A DNA stretch of 64,000 nucleotides from Nitrobacter sp. 62-23 (GTDB taxonomy: Bacteria > Pseudomonadota > Alphaproteobacteria > Rhizobiales > Xanthobacteraceae): NCBI RefSeq assembly GCF_001897285.1, contig NZ_MKSM01000128.1, positions 27,912-91,911 of the forward strand, given 5' to 3'. Positions 9,601 through 17,686 of the stretch are shown here, in pieces. The position numbers were made by a program, and so were the translations under genes. A model generated the notes under the pieces. That model did not search any database. It was not told the origin of the DNA and saw only the letters and a list, made by a program, of their open reading frames with translations. Positions within the stretch are counted from its first letter, which is position 1. Every line of letters begins with the position of its first letter.

Positions 9601-10582
9601 CCTGCAGCGTCGCCAACATCGTTGCGGGCGCGTCCTTGGCCGACAGACGATCCGCGTCGAGCTGACGTGCAAACAATTCGGCGTGAATCCGGGGCGATGC
9701 ACCGAAACGAGCGTCGCCAACGCCTACGAGCTCCAGCGCAGCCTCGCCGGCACCGTAGCTCGCTTCGACCTGCTCCAGCCGCGCGCCGCTCGGGGCGGCC
9801 TTGGTCCTGGCCGATACGCGCCATGGTCTTTGAGACGGATCGCCGGAAAAATTCTTGGCGGCGGATTCGGCAGCGCCCGCCAGAGCTACGGTACCCTCGA
9901 AATGCGGCACGCGCTCATCGAATGACAGAATGCCGTCCAGATCGATCGATGCGGCGCGCATTCCGGGGTCGATCGTGACATGAACACGGCTGGCGTCGCC
10001 ATCGCTCGCCGGTCCGGACGATATCCGAAATGGATAGCGCTCTCCTGACAGCACGAAATTGCCGTCGCCGCGAACGGCCGCTCCGGATCGCACGTCGCCG
10101 CTGAAAGCGATGTCGCTCAGTTCAAGCGTGGTGCGGCTGGCCGCATCATGAAGCGCCACGCGGCCCGTGAGGTTCAACCGGTCGATGGAAAGCGGATTGA
10201 ACGACCGCGACAGGGGCCAATCGATCCTGCCGTCGCTATCGAGGCCGAGGTCAAGTGCCACGTCGTTGATCGTCACTTCGGTCGCGCGCCATTCTCCGCG
10301 CATCAGCGAACCCAGGCTGAATTCGACGCCAAGATTGCCGGCACGCACCTTGCCCGGATCATTCGAGCCCCCGACCACCACCGAGCGAAGCTGCAAGGAC
10401 GGCGACGGCAGCAACCTGACGTCAAGCCCGCCCTCGATCCGAACCGGCGCACCGATCACGTGCGCCGCCTGCGCCTCGAACCGGGGCCGAAAGCGGTTCC
10501 AGTCGATCAAATACGGCCCGATCAGCGCGGCGACGAGCGCGACAATGACTGTGATCGCCAAGCCGAGCAGCGTAGTCTGCAC
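6677..10582 (-). CDS. AsmA family protein, large, with tandem C-terminal repeats
   Basis: A 1301-residue envelope protein starting at GTG 10582 with a good ribosome site (AGGGGAGA, six bases upstream). An N-terminal membrane anchor (LLGLAITVIVALVAALIG) is followed by DWNRFRPRFEAQAAHVIGAP, the AsmA signature, and LPSPSLQLRSVVVGG. The rest is long beta-rich AsmA-like sequence. AsmA/TamB/YhdP-type proteins span the periplasm and are linked to outer-membrane lipid transport; the specific role here is unknown. The last 150 residues are Pro/Ala-rich and hold about three tandem units of roughly 48 residues, each containing PIANAPVPKRDPRWSRAKA or a near copy. The stop codon lies within an R1 repeat. 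Confidence 0.88.
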   Translation of the reverse strand: MQTTLLGLAITVIVALVAALIGPYLIDWNRFRPRFEAQAAHVIGAPVRIEGGLDVRLLPSPSLQLRSVVVGGSNDPGKVRAGNLGVEFSLGSLMRGEWRATEVTINDVALDLGLDSDGRIDWPLSRSFNPLSIDRLNLTGRVALHDAASRTTLELSDIAFSGDVRSGAAVRGDGNFVLSGERYPFRISSGPASDGDASRVHVTIDPGMRAASIDLDGILSFDERVPHFEGTVALAGAAESAAKNFSGDPSQRPWRVSARTKAAPSGARLEQVEASYGAGEAALELVGVGDARFGASPRIHAELFARQLDADRLSAKDAPATMLATLQGILAKIPPAPLAADIGISADQIMLGSRPIQNFRIDLRGDAASWAVGRVEFRAPGATQVVLDDQGARAGQSTQFNGMLDIQSSDPDTFVGWLQGRDKIARESQKPLRLRGNLNVDSGHVALDQFKADIEGGSVEGGLAFINPTAGKGARLDAELKADRLDLDAAASLIRAIAGPQSGWPDEGHLALNVGNAISAGQELRPFIARLNYGSTAISLEQLKIGSPGGLAIEGSGTFDRVNATGRLTLNATSASMAQVTGLIAPVAPTVAARLDAMPAAAGAAQFHLTLNADKSPADENKVEASAKLDVDLPQLKGTLSLAAASSLADLRAADLDALARSEVTLRTKLTAERGGALPALLGLDRVIAVGDGAVLKATATGAWHAPIRLNAKVSGTDLDAEIKGTMEPWSSDRKADLNFAVRRLDLGPLLDLKSSDPRARNVSLSSHVTLAGSKAIFHDLDGTAAGSHMRGRVAVNFGNENVVEGEIGMDMLDLASAFGFVVGTARHDTAEPLRAGLPAGWRGQLVFEALRGVLPGGIELRPVKGIVKGDGHSLTFDAMKGKIGEGDATARIELGQAAEGVALNADVQLRNVDGPALHYGKLAMPAGRASAQITLASQGRSATALSGALSGNGLITLDRARIPGLDPHAFNAAINAGEGGPSDDAKLQQTVEQSLSENPLAVASVQIPFTVKDGRVRVSATALEGEGARAIVSGGYDIAADQVDIRAGLASTTVGAANDRPEIQIFAAGSPDTISPSVDVAALSSWLALKAIDRETRRLDSMEQSMAAPPKPPSEPPPAVTASLPAAPPDVSAEPSATDDVPIANAPVPKRDPRWSRAKARMSISEPAVASLPAAAPEVSAEPSVVDDVPIANAPVPKRDPRWSRAKAPMSAPAPAVTASLPVEPADVSAEPSATNDVAIANAPVPKRDPRRVRAKARLAVPPRPAAAPQTSSASALPWLGRLPWPFQTRPAPISRPASR
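6796..7205 (-). repeat. Tandem coding repeats in the AsmA-family C-terminus
   Basis: About three copies of a roughly 144-147 bp unit encoding SAEPS..DDVPIANAPVPKRDPRWSRAKA plus an Ala/Pro-rich spacer. The first two units are near identical and the one nearest the stop is the most diverged. Coordinates are approximate. Confidence 0.75.
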
Positions 10583-10841
10583 GGTGTCTCCCCTTGAAAC
10601 ATTCCGGCAAAAATCGATTCCGCTTCGGTCGCGGTTCGGACGCGTGCCGGAGGCCCGAGACTGCCGTATCGATCCCGAGCCCGCAAGACCGGGCCAAACG
10701 AGCCGATCGACATCATATAATATGGCTAACTGTGGCGAAGTGGCAGCAACGACCGCATCGGTTCCCGCGGCAACGGGACTTTCACGTCGCGCCAGTGGAA
10801 TAGGTTGATTGAAAACGGCCCGACAAATGCAGGAAACGAGA

Positions 10842-11357
10842 ATGAAGTTCACGCCCCCCACTGATCCGGACCGTCAGCCGGACCTGTTTCAGTCATCCAT
10901 CATGCGGATCGAGCCGGAGTGGATTGACTACAACGGCCATCTCAACATGGCCTATTACAATGTCCTGTTCGACCAGGCCATCGATCGGTTTTGGGTGGAG
11001 CTTGGCTTGGGGCCCGACTACATGGAGGCACGCAACGGCTCGACGTTCACCGCCGAGTGCCATGTGCGTTATCTCCGGGAAATTCATCTGGATGACCCGG
11101 TGCGGGTGTCCATTCTGCTGGTCGCCGCGGACGAAAAACGTCTGCATACCTTCGAGGAATTGCGGCACGCGACGGAAGGATGGCTGTCGGCAACCTCCGA
11201 AAACATGACCCTTCACGTCGATATGGCTGCTCGCAAGGTCGCGCCGTTTCCGCCTGACATCCGTGCGCGCGTTCAAGCCGTCGCTGATGCCCATAAACTC
11301 GCCATGCGGCCCGAGGGCATCGGCCGGCGAATCGCGATGCCCTCGCAGCCGCGTTAG
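10842..11357 (+). CDS. Hotdog-fold acyl-CoA thioesterase
   Basis: A 171-residue protein of the 4-hydroxybenzoyl-CoA thioesterase-like group. Key features are EWIDYNGHLNMAYYNVLFDQAIDRF, with the D..GH.N catalytic helix start near residues 31-37, and then TAECHVRYLREIHLDDPVRV. Proteins of this subgroup are fused to or neighbour carnitine dehydrogenase in some bacteria, where a betainyl-CoA thioesterase role is proposed; no carnitine genes lie nearby here, so the substrate is open. The start at 10842 has AGGA upstream. An earlier in-frame ATG at 10809 lacks such a site. It is divergent from the AsmA-family gene, with about 260 bases between them for two promoters. Confidence 0.82.
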   Translation: MKFTPPTDPDRQPDLFQSSIMRIEPEWIDYNGHLNMAYYNVLFDQAIDRFWVELGLGPDYMEARNGSTFTAECHVRYLREIHLDDPVRVSILLVAADEKRLHTFEELRHATEGWLSATSENMTLHVDMAARKVAPFPPDIRARVQAVADAHKLAMRPEGIGRRIAMPSQPR

Positions 11358-11369
11358 GCCGGCGGCCGC

Positions 11370-11546
11370 CTACACTCCGGTGCGACGACCCCGCATAAAT
11401 CCGACCACCGCCGATACCACGAGCAGGATCAACGCGATGAAAAAGATGATCTTGGCGATTTCAATCGAGGCGCCCGCGATACCGCCGAAGCCGAGGATAC
11501 CGGCAATCAGCGCGATAATCAGAAACGTCACGACCCAGTTCAGCAT
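11370..11546 (-). CDS. DUF1328 small membrane protein (YtjA-like)
   Basis: A 58-residue hydrophobic protein starting [20 protein letters not shown], with two membrane segments (about residues 5-22 and 30-50) and a short basic tail [10 protein letters not shown]. This matches the DUF1328/YtjA family, small inner-membrane proteins of unknown function that are often stress-associated. The start at 11546 is preceded by GGAGATCA, a good ribosome site. It converges with the thioesterase gene and diverges from the helicase gene. Confidence 0.88.
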   Translation of the reverse strand: MLNWVVTFLIIALIAGILGFGGIAGASIEIAKIIFFIALILLVVSAVVGFMRGRRTGV

Positions 11547-11789
11547 GACTTGATCTCCGTGCTTTTTCGGCGCCCGCGCCTGAGAAAACAATCCGCCCTC
11601 GAAACAATAGTTCCCTGTCGGGAGGTGGAGGTTTTTGCGGAACAAAACTGCGATAGCTGGCGCGGATCGCGGGTGCCGGGCAGGAAAACCGATGCAAACC
11701 CGTCATCGTCCCTATATATCCACCCCATCCTGCTAAGAAGGCTCCCTTTCGCCGCCCCGCGGTGCCATCGTGGGGAGAAGACGATTCGC

Positions 11790-14339
11790 ATGACCGAGCC
11801 GAACAGACTGATTCGTGACGTTCCCGAGCACCGACCTGCCGCCGGTGGCATTGCCGCGCGCGCGCGGGCGGCGGCAGCACCGTCGTATCTTGCCGGGCTC
11901 AATCCGGAACAACGCGACGCGGTGGAAACACTGGACGGGCCTGTTCTGGTGCTGGCCGGTGCGGGCACCGGGAAGACCCGCGTGCTGACGACCCGCATCG
12001 CGCATATCCTCAGCCAGGGCCGCGCTCGCCCCGGCGAAATCCTCTCGGTCACCTTCACCAACAAGGCCGCGCGCGAGATGAAGCAGCGGCTTGGCCAGAT
12101 GCTCGGCCAAGCCGTGGAAGGCATGCCGTGGCTCGGCACCTTTCATTCCATCGGCGGCAGGATTCTGCGCGCACACGCGGAACTTGTGCAGCTCAAGTCC
12201 AATTTCACCATCCTCGATGTGGACGACCAGATCCGCCTGCTCAAACAGCTTCTGCAAGCCGACAACGTGGACGACAAGCGCTGGCCGGCGCGGATGCTCG
12301 CGGGATTGATCGACGGCTGGAAGAATCGCGGCCTGACGCCGGCCCAGGTGCCCTCGGGCGAAGCGGCCGTGTTCGGCAACGGTCGCGGCGGCAAGCTCTA
12401 CGCCGCCTATCAGGCGCGGCTGAAAATCCTCAATGCCGCGGATTTCGGCGATCTGCTTCTGGAGAACATCCGCCTGTTCCGCGAACATCCGGATGTGGTG
12501 CGGCAATACCAGAACCGCTTCAAATTCATCCTCGTCGACGAGTATCAGGACACGAACGTCGCGCAATATCTGTGGCTGCGATTGCTGTCGCAAGCGCCGA
12601 CACGCACTCCACTTCCCTCTCCCCTTGCGGGAGAGGGTGCTGAGCCGCAAAGCGGCGAAGCGGGTGAGGGGTCGCTGTCCGCAGCCAATCACCCCTCACC
12701 CGGCTCGCTGCGCTCGCCACCCTCTCCCGCAAGGGGAGAGGGTTCGTCAGCACCGATCGAAACTCTGCGACAGAAAAACATCTGCTGCGTCGGCGACGAC
12801 GACCAGTCGATCTACGGCTGGCGCGGCGCCGAGGTCGACAACATCCTGCGCTTCGAGCACGATTTTCCCGGCGCCAAGGTGATCCGTCTGGAGCGCAACT
12901 ATCGCTCCACCGGTCATATTCTCGCCGCCGCCTCGCATCTGATCGCACATAACGAAGGCCGTCTTGGCAAGACGCTGCGCACCGAGGACGTCGATGGCGA
13001 GAAGGTCACCGTCACGGGGTCCTGGGACTCCGAGGAGGAAGCCCGCGCCATCGGCGAGGAGATCGAACAGCTTCAGCGCGCCGGCGAGAAGCTGAACGAG
13101 ATTGCGATTCTGGTGCGCGCCTCGTTCCAGATGCGCGAATTCGAAGACCGCTTCATCACGCTCGGCCTGTCCTATCGCGTCATCGGTGGCCCGCGCTTCT
13201 ACGAACGCGCCGAAATCCGCGACGCGCTCGCCTATCTGCGCGTCATCAACTCCCCGGCCGACGATCTCGCCTTCGAGCGCATCGTCAACGTGCCCAAACG
13301 CGGCCTGGGCGAGGCCACAGTGCAGATGCTGCACGAGATTGCCCGCAAGCGGCGCATCCCGCTCAGCGAGGCCGCCCGCGCCGTCGTCGAGACCGACGAG
13401 ATGAAGCCGAAAGCGCGCGGCTCGCTGCGCGCCTTGCTCGACTGCTTCGATCGCTGGCGCGCGCAGCGCGACACCATGCGGCACACCGAGCTTGCCGAGA
13501 TCGTGCTCGACGAAAGCGGTTACACCGAGATGTGGCAGAAGGACCGCTCGGCCGACGCCGCGGGCCGGCTGGAGAACCTGAAAGAACTGGTGCGCTCGAT
13601 GGAGGAATTCGAGAACCTGCAGGGCTTTCTCGAACACATCTCGCTGGTGATGGATCGCGAAGGCGGCGCGGATGAGGATGCCGTCTCCCTCATGACACTG
13701 CATTCCGCCAAGGGACTCGAATTCGACAACGTCTTTCTGCCCGGCTGGGAGGAAGGACTGTTTCCGCATCAGCGCGCGCTGGATGAGCAGGGACGCGCCG
13801 GCCTCGAGGAAGAACGCCGGCTCGCCCATGTCGGCCTGACTCGGGCACGCCGTCGCGCAAAACTCTACTTCGCCACCAACCGGCGCATTCATGGCTCATG
13901 GTCGACGACGATCCCCTCACGCTTTCTCGACGAACTGCCCGCGCAAAATGTCGAGATCACGGAATCGAAGGGCGGCTCGGGCTGGGGCGGAACGGGCGGC
14001 TATGGCCCCTCGCGCTTCGACAATATGGAGTCCTTCGGCTCGAGCTATGCGACGCCCGGCTGGCAGCGCGCACAGGCCAACCGCGGCCGCGGCGGCTTCA
14101 ACGAGGCCGGCGCGGCATATGCCGGCAGGTCGAATGCGAAGCGCGCACCGGTCACCATCGAAGGCGAACTGGTCGCCAAGTCCAGCGGCACAACGTCCGC
14201 CTTTTCAACGGGCGACCGGGTCTTTCACCAGAAATTCGGCTACGGCAAGGTGACGCGGATCGACGGCAACAAGCTGACCATCGCCTTCGACAAAGCCGGC
14301 GAAAAAAAGGTGGTCGATAGTTTCGTGGAGCGGGTGTAG
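11790..14339 (+). CDS. uvrD: UvrD/PcrA-type ATP-dependent DNA helicase with in-frame repeat insertion
   Basis: Superfamily 1A 3'-5' DNA helicase for nucleotide excision and mismatch repair and for removal of RecA filaments. The 849 residues include the Q-motif region LNPEQRDAV, Walker A AGAGTGKTR (near 55), SVTFTNKAAREM, LVDEYQDTN (Walker B, near 248), GDDDQSIYGWRGAE (motif III, near 335), RLERNYRST (motif IV), LMTLHSAKGLEFDNVFLPG (motif V) and VGLTRARRRA (motif VI). The C-terminus carries a Tudor-like segment, GDRVFHQKFGYGKVTRID, as in PcrA/UvrD. Residues of about 271-325, between motifs II and III, are an extra Pro/Ser/Gly-rich stretch encoded by a palindromic repeat. In E. coli UvrD this loop has only about nine residues. 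The frame stays open throughout, so the gene is probably functional. Confidence 0.95.
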   Translation: MTEPNRLIRDVPEHRPAAGGIAARARAAAAPSYLAGLNPEQRDAVETLDGPVLVLAGAGTGKTRVLTTRIAHILSQGRARPGEILSVTFTNKAAREMKQRLGQMLGQAVEGMPWLGTFHSIGGRILRAHAELVQLKSNFTILDVDDQIRLLKQLLQADNVDDKRWPARMLAGLIDGWKNRGLTPAQVPSGEAAVFGNGRGGKLYAAYQARLKILNAADFGDLLLENIRLFREHPDVVRQYQNRFKFILVDEYQDTNVAQYLWLRLLSQAPTRTPLPSPLAGEGAEPQSGEAGEGSLSAANHPSPGSLRSPPSPARGEGSSAPIETLRQKNICCVGDDDQSIYGWRGAEVDNILRFEHDFPGAKVIRLERNYRSTGHILAAASHLIAHNEGRLGKTLRTEDVDGEKVTVTGSWDSEEEARAIGEEIEQLQRAGEKLNEIAILVRASFQMREFEDRFITLGLSYRVIGGPRFYERAEIRDALAYLRVINSPADDLAFERIVNVPKRGLGEATVQMLHEIARKRRIPLSEAARAVVETDEMKPKARGSLRALLDCFDRWRAQRDTMRHTELAEIVLDESGYTEMWQKDRSADAAGRLENLKELVRSMEEFENLQGFLEHISLVMDREGGADEDAVSLMTLHSAKGLEFDNVFLPGWEEGLFPHQRALDEQGRAGLEEERRLAHVGLTRARRRAKLYFATNRRIHGSWSTTIPSRFLDELPAQNVEITESKGGSGWGGTGGYGPSRFDNMESFGSSYATPGWQRAQANRGRGGFNEAGAAYAGRSNAKRAPVTIEGELVAKSSGTTSAFSTGDRVFHQKFGYGKVTRIDGNKLTIAFDKAGEKKVVDSFVERV
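12615..12742. repeat. Palindromic repeat family R3, copy inside uvrD
   Basis: A 128-bp element bounded by exact 23-base inverted terminal repeats (12615-12637 and 12720-12742), each itself nearly palindromic (CCCTCTCCC...GGGAGAGGG). The centre is CCCCTCACCC-type sequence. A second copy lies between ahcY and metK at 25953-26090. Here it is translated in frame within the helicase. Confidence 0.9.
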
Positions 14340-14458
14340 CGATTGCGAAACAACACGCACGTTCCTATCTGTTGACCCGCGTTCTCCATCGTCCTGCCAT
14401 CGCGCCGCGATAACCAGTCTTCGTTCCTGTTCCGCCCGTTCACAGCGTGTCAGCCCGC

Positions 14459-15379
14459 ATGTCGCCTATTATTTCCGTTTCTGGCCTGTCGAAGACCTAC
14501 GCCTCCGGGTTCACAGCGCTGAAATCGATCAATCTCGGCATCAAACCGGGCGAGATTTTCGCACTGCTTGGTCCCAACGGCGCGGGCAAGACGACGCTCA
14601 TCAACATCATCTGCGGCATCGCGAACGCATCAAGCGGAGAGGTGCTGGTCGATGGCCACGACATCCGGCGCGACTATCGGACGACCCGCTCGCTGATCGG
14701 CCTCGTGCCGCAGGAACTGCACACCGACGCGTTCGAAACGGTCTGGGCCACGGTCAGTTTCAGCCGCGGGCTGTTCGGAAAGCCGAAGAACCCGGCTCAC
14801 ATCGAGAAGGTTTTGAAGGACCTGTCGCTGTGGGACAAGAAGGACAGCAAGATCGTCACGCTGTCCGGCGGCATGAAGCGGCGCGTGATGATTGCGAAGG
14901 CGCTGTCGCACGAGCCGCAGATCCTGTTTCTCGACGAGCCGACCGCGGGCGTCGATGTCGAACTGCGCAAAGCGATGTGGGACGTGGTGCGAACGCTGCG
15001 GGCTTCGGGCGTCACGATTATTCTGACAACGCATTACATCGAAGAGGCCGAAGAGATGGCCGATCGCGTCGGCGTCATCAACAGGGGAGAAATCATCCTG
15101 GTCGAGGAAAAGGCCGCATTGATGCAGAAGCTCGGCCAAAAGCGGCTGAAACTGCATCTTCAGGGCAAGATCGACGCCGTGCCGACGCCGTTGGCGGCTT
15201 ACAACCTCGAGCTTGCGGGAGACGGCACCGAGTTGATCTATACCTACGACACCCGAAGCGAGCATACCGGAATCACCAGCCTGCTGAGCGACCTCCGGGC
15301 CGCCGGCATCAGGTTTTCCGACCTCGACACCACCCAGAGTTCGCTGGAAGAAATCTTCGTCAGCCTGGTGAGGGCCTGA
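14459..15379 (+). CDS. ABC transporter ATP-binding protein (ABC-2 / DrrA-YadG type)
   Basis: ATPase subunit of a two-gene ABC-2 exporter, 306 residues. It shows Walker [13 protein letters not shown]-loop LVPQEL, signature LSGGMKRRV, Walker [13 protein letters not shown] and H-loop [10 protein letters not shown]. The approximately 90-residue C-terminal extension is normal for the DrrA/CcmA group. The start is ATG 14459; an in-frame GTG at 14447 is an alternative. It is followed after one base by the permease gene. Similar E. coli pairs (YadG/YadH) have no firmly known substrate, and none can be named here. Confidence 0.9.
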   Translation: MSPIISVSGLSKTYASGFTALKSINLGIKPGEIFALLGPNGAGKTTLINIICGIANASSGEVLVDGHDIRRDYRTTRSLIGLVPQELHTDAFETVWATVSFSRGLFGKPKNPAHIEKVLKDLSLWDKKDSKIVTLSGGMKRRVMIAKALSHEPQILFLDEPTAGVDVELRKAMWDVVRTLRASGVTIILTTHYIEEAEEMADRVGVINRGEIILVEEKAALMQKLGQKRLKLHLQGKIDAVPTPLAAYNLELAGDGTELIYTYDTRSEHTGITSLLSDLRAAGIRFSDLDTTQSSLEEIFVSLVRA

Positions 15380-15380
15380 C

Positions 15381-16142
15381 ATGAACTTCGAGGCCGTGAA
15401 AGCAATCTACCGTTTTGAGATGGCGCGAACCTGGCGCACACTGCTGCAAAGCATCGTCTCTCCGGTGGTGTCGACCTCGCTCTATTTCGTGGTGTTCGGG
15501 GCGGCGATCGGCTCGCGCATCACAGAAGTCGAAGGCGTCAGCTACGGCACCTTCATCGTGCCGGGGCTGGTGATGCTGTCGGTGCTGACGCAAAGCATCA
15601 CCAATGCATCGTTCGGCATCTATTTCCCGAAGTTCATCGGCACCATCTACGAGATCCTGTCAGCGCCGGTATCCTATTTCGAAATCGTGCTGGGCTATGT
15701 CGGAGCGGCCGCGACCAAGTCGATCATCCTCGGCCTGATTATCCTGGCGACCGCGGGCCTGTTCGTGCCGCTGCACATCCAGCATCCGGTATGGATGCTG
15801 TTGTTCCTGGTGCTCACCTCAGTGACCTTCAGCCTTTTCGGTTTCATCATCGGCATCTGGGCCGACGGTTTCGAGAAGCTACAAATGATTCCAATGCTGA
15901 TCATCACGCCGCTGACATTCCTCGGCGGCAGCTTCTATTCAATCGGCATGCTGCCGCAAAGCTGGCAGACGGTCGCGCTGTTCAATCCGGTCGTTTATCT
16001 CATCAGCGGCTTCCGCTGGAGTTTCTACGAGATCGCCGACGTCAGCCTGTCCGTCAGCATGGGCATGACGCTGAGTTTTCTCGTGATCTGCATGACGGTT
16101 GTGTGGTGGATTTTCAAATCCGGCTATCGGCTGAAAAGCTGA
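15381..16142 (+). CDS. ABC-2 type transporter permease (YadH-like)
   Basis: Inner-membrane partner of the ATPase just upstream; one base separates the TGA from the ATG, so they form an operon. The 253 residues have six predicted membrane segments (for example [42 protein letters not shown], and [17 protein letters not shown] near the end). The ABC-2 hallmark near the fourth and fifth segments is [17 protein letters not shown] and [15 protein letters not shown]. The substrate is unknown. Confidence 0.9.
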   Translation: MNFEAVKAIYRFEMARTWRTLLQSIVSPVVSTSLYFVVFGAAIGSRITEVEGVSYGTFIVPGLVMLSVLTQSITNASFGIYFPKFIGTIYEILSAPVSYFEIVLGYVGAAATKSIILGLIILATAGLFVPLHIQHPVWMLLFLVLTSVTFSLFGFIIGIWADGFEKLQMIPMLIITPLTFLGGSFYSIGMLPQSWQTVALFNPVVYLISGFRWSFYEIADVSLSVSMGMTLSFLVICMTVVWWIFKSGYRLKS

Positions 16143-16217
16143 GCCACGCTTGATGCGGATCACAAAGGGCGCGGCCCGGTTGCTCCCGGACCGCCCGCCT
16201 TGCGTTGCAGGACGTAT

Positions 16218-16553
16218 TTATCGGCGGTAGCAGTGATAATGCCCATGCTTCCAGTAACCGCGGCATCGATGGTGGTGGTGATGATCTGGGATGCCGAGCA
16301 CGCCCTTGACGCCACCGACCGCACCGCCGACGCCGGCGCCGATTGCGCCGCCGATCGCACCGCCGACCGGACCAGCCGCACGACTGCCTTCACGCGCACC
16401 CTGGTTCGCGCCACGCTCCATGCCGCCAAACACGCCTTGTGCGTGCGCCAGATGCGGAATGGAAACGAGGGCCAGCGCGGCGGCCGCGGCCACCGCCGCG
16501 AACTGAATCCGGATAGAAGCTGTCATCGGCAATGCTGCGATTCTGGTCTTCAT
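16218..16553 (-). CDS. Secreted glycine-zipper, histidine-rich small protein
   Basis: A 111-residue protein with an N-terminal signal peptide (FAAVAAAAALALVSIPHLAHAQ, cleavage expected after AHA). A Gly/Ala zipper segment (GPVGGAIGGAIGAGVGGAVGG) follows, then a C-terminal HHHHH cluster and CRGYWKHGHYHCYRR. The glycine zipper suggests membrane insertion or oligomerisation, and the His/Cys tail could bind metal; both are inference. The start at 16553 has AGGAT upstream; ATG 16526 is an alternative. It converges on the ABC permease gene. No family function recognised. Confidence 0.72.
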   Translation of the reverse strand: MKTRIAALPMTASIRIQFAAVAAAAALALVSIPHLAHAQGVFGGMERGANQGAREGSRAAGPVGGAIGGAIGAGVGGAVGGVKGVLGIPDHHHHHRCRGYWKHGHYHCYRR

Positions 16554-16835
16554 GTGTGCCTACATCCTCTGCTGGTTCGGCCGCGAACGGGCCATGATCA
16601 AAACGGATCGGGATGAATATAACGCAATCGTGTTCCAAAAGTTCCGAACCGCGGGGGTGGCGGTCGCTTGCTGCCGAACTCCTTGTCCATAGGGCTTTTT
16701 GATTTTCGCGCGCTGTCTCGGCCCTGGTTATGCCGTTTCGACATTTAACGATGACGAAATCCGCTACTGGAAGCAGAACCGTTTTGAGCGCATATAAGAG
16801 ACGGGGATTTCAGGCTGCATCCGAGGCCCAGGTAC

Positions 16836-17648
16836 ATGCGTATGTTTTGTATTCCCGTCGCCGGTCTGCTGCTTCTTGGCGCGGTCAGCGTGGCGCAGGC
16901 GAAGGTGTCGATCCTTGTCGACAAGGACAATCAGAAAATGACCGTCTCCGTCGATGGCGTCGAGCGCTATCATTGGCCGGTGTCGAGCGGAAATCCGTCT
17001 CACGAAACCCCGAACGGCCGCTTCCAGACCTTCCGCATGGAAGCCGACCATTTCTCCAAGGAGTTCGACGACGCGCCGATGCCGCACTCGATCTTCTTCA
17101 CCAAGGCCGGTCATGCCATCCACGGCACGTTTTCCGAAGGCAGTCTCGGCAGTCCCGTCTCGCATGGCTGTGTGCGCATCTCGCGCGCCAATGCATCGAC
17201 CCTCTATGCGCTGGTCCGGAAAGAAGGCGTCCTCAATACAACCGTCACGCTGACCGGATCGTCCCGTGTCGCGCTGGCGCGCAATCCCCGTGGCAAGCGC
17301 AAAACCGATGTCGCCCGCCATAATCCGCCGGCGGACGATCAGTCTTATGACAATGCCGGAAATCCGATCGAACTGACGCCGGGACAGATTGCGCCAACTC
17401 AGCAGCCGCAGGCCGCCATTCGCGGCGACGACGGCTATATCTACCCGGCCGACGGCAGTTCCAGCGATCAGCGCTATCCTGCGCCGCGCAGTTCTCGCCG
17501 TCTCCGCGATGCGCAGAACGTTCCCCGGCGGCAGCAATATTACTACAGCGATCAAGCCGATTACGGTTATGCGCAGCCCTATCCGCCGCAGGTTTACGCG
17601 CCGCAGCCCTATCGGCCTCGCGGCCTTTTCACGGACTTCGGCGACTGA
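16836..17648 (+). CDS. L,D-transpeptidase (YkuD domain), secreted
   Basis: Periplasmic enzyme that makes or edits peptidoglycan cross-links, or attaches proteins to peptidoglycan, through a cysteine acyl-enzyme. A signal peptide (PVAGLLLLGAVSVAQA) is followed by the YkuD domain at about residues 22-145. The active-site block is HGTFSEGSLGSPVSHGCVRIS, with catalytic Cys in SHGCVR. The remaining 125 residues are a Pro/Gln/Tyr-rich low-complexity tail (QPYPPQVYAPQPYRPRG), unusual for the domain and perhaps a wall-spanning linker. 270 residues in all. Substrate specificity cannot be read from sequence. Confidence 0.92.
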   Translation: MRMFCIPVAGLLLLGAVSVAQAKVSILVDKDNQKMTVSVDGVERYHWPVSSGNPSHETPNGRFQTFRMEADHFSKEFDDAPMPHSIFFTKAGHAIHGTFSEGSLGSPVSHGCVRISRANASTLYALVRKEGVLNTTVTLTGSSRVALARNPRGKRKTDVARHNPPADDQSYDNAGNPIELTPGQIAPTQQPQAAIRGDDGYIYPADGSSSDQRYPAPRSSRRLRDAQNVPRRQQYYYSDQADYGYAQPYPPQVYAPQPYRPRGLFTDFGD

Positions 17649-17686
17649 CCGACGAGACGACGTCCCCGTAGCAGTCGAAGCGGATC

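Noticed and set aside
12605-12770. Intein or intron inside the helicase gene
   Set aside because: The inserted segment is only about 55 codons with palindromic ends and has no splicing motifs. It matches a repeat found elsewhere.
12747-13892. Minus-strand open frame of 381 codons opposite the helicase
   Set aside because: Antisense shadow; all helicase motifs are on the plus strand.
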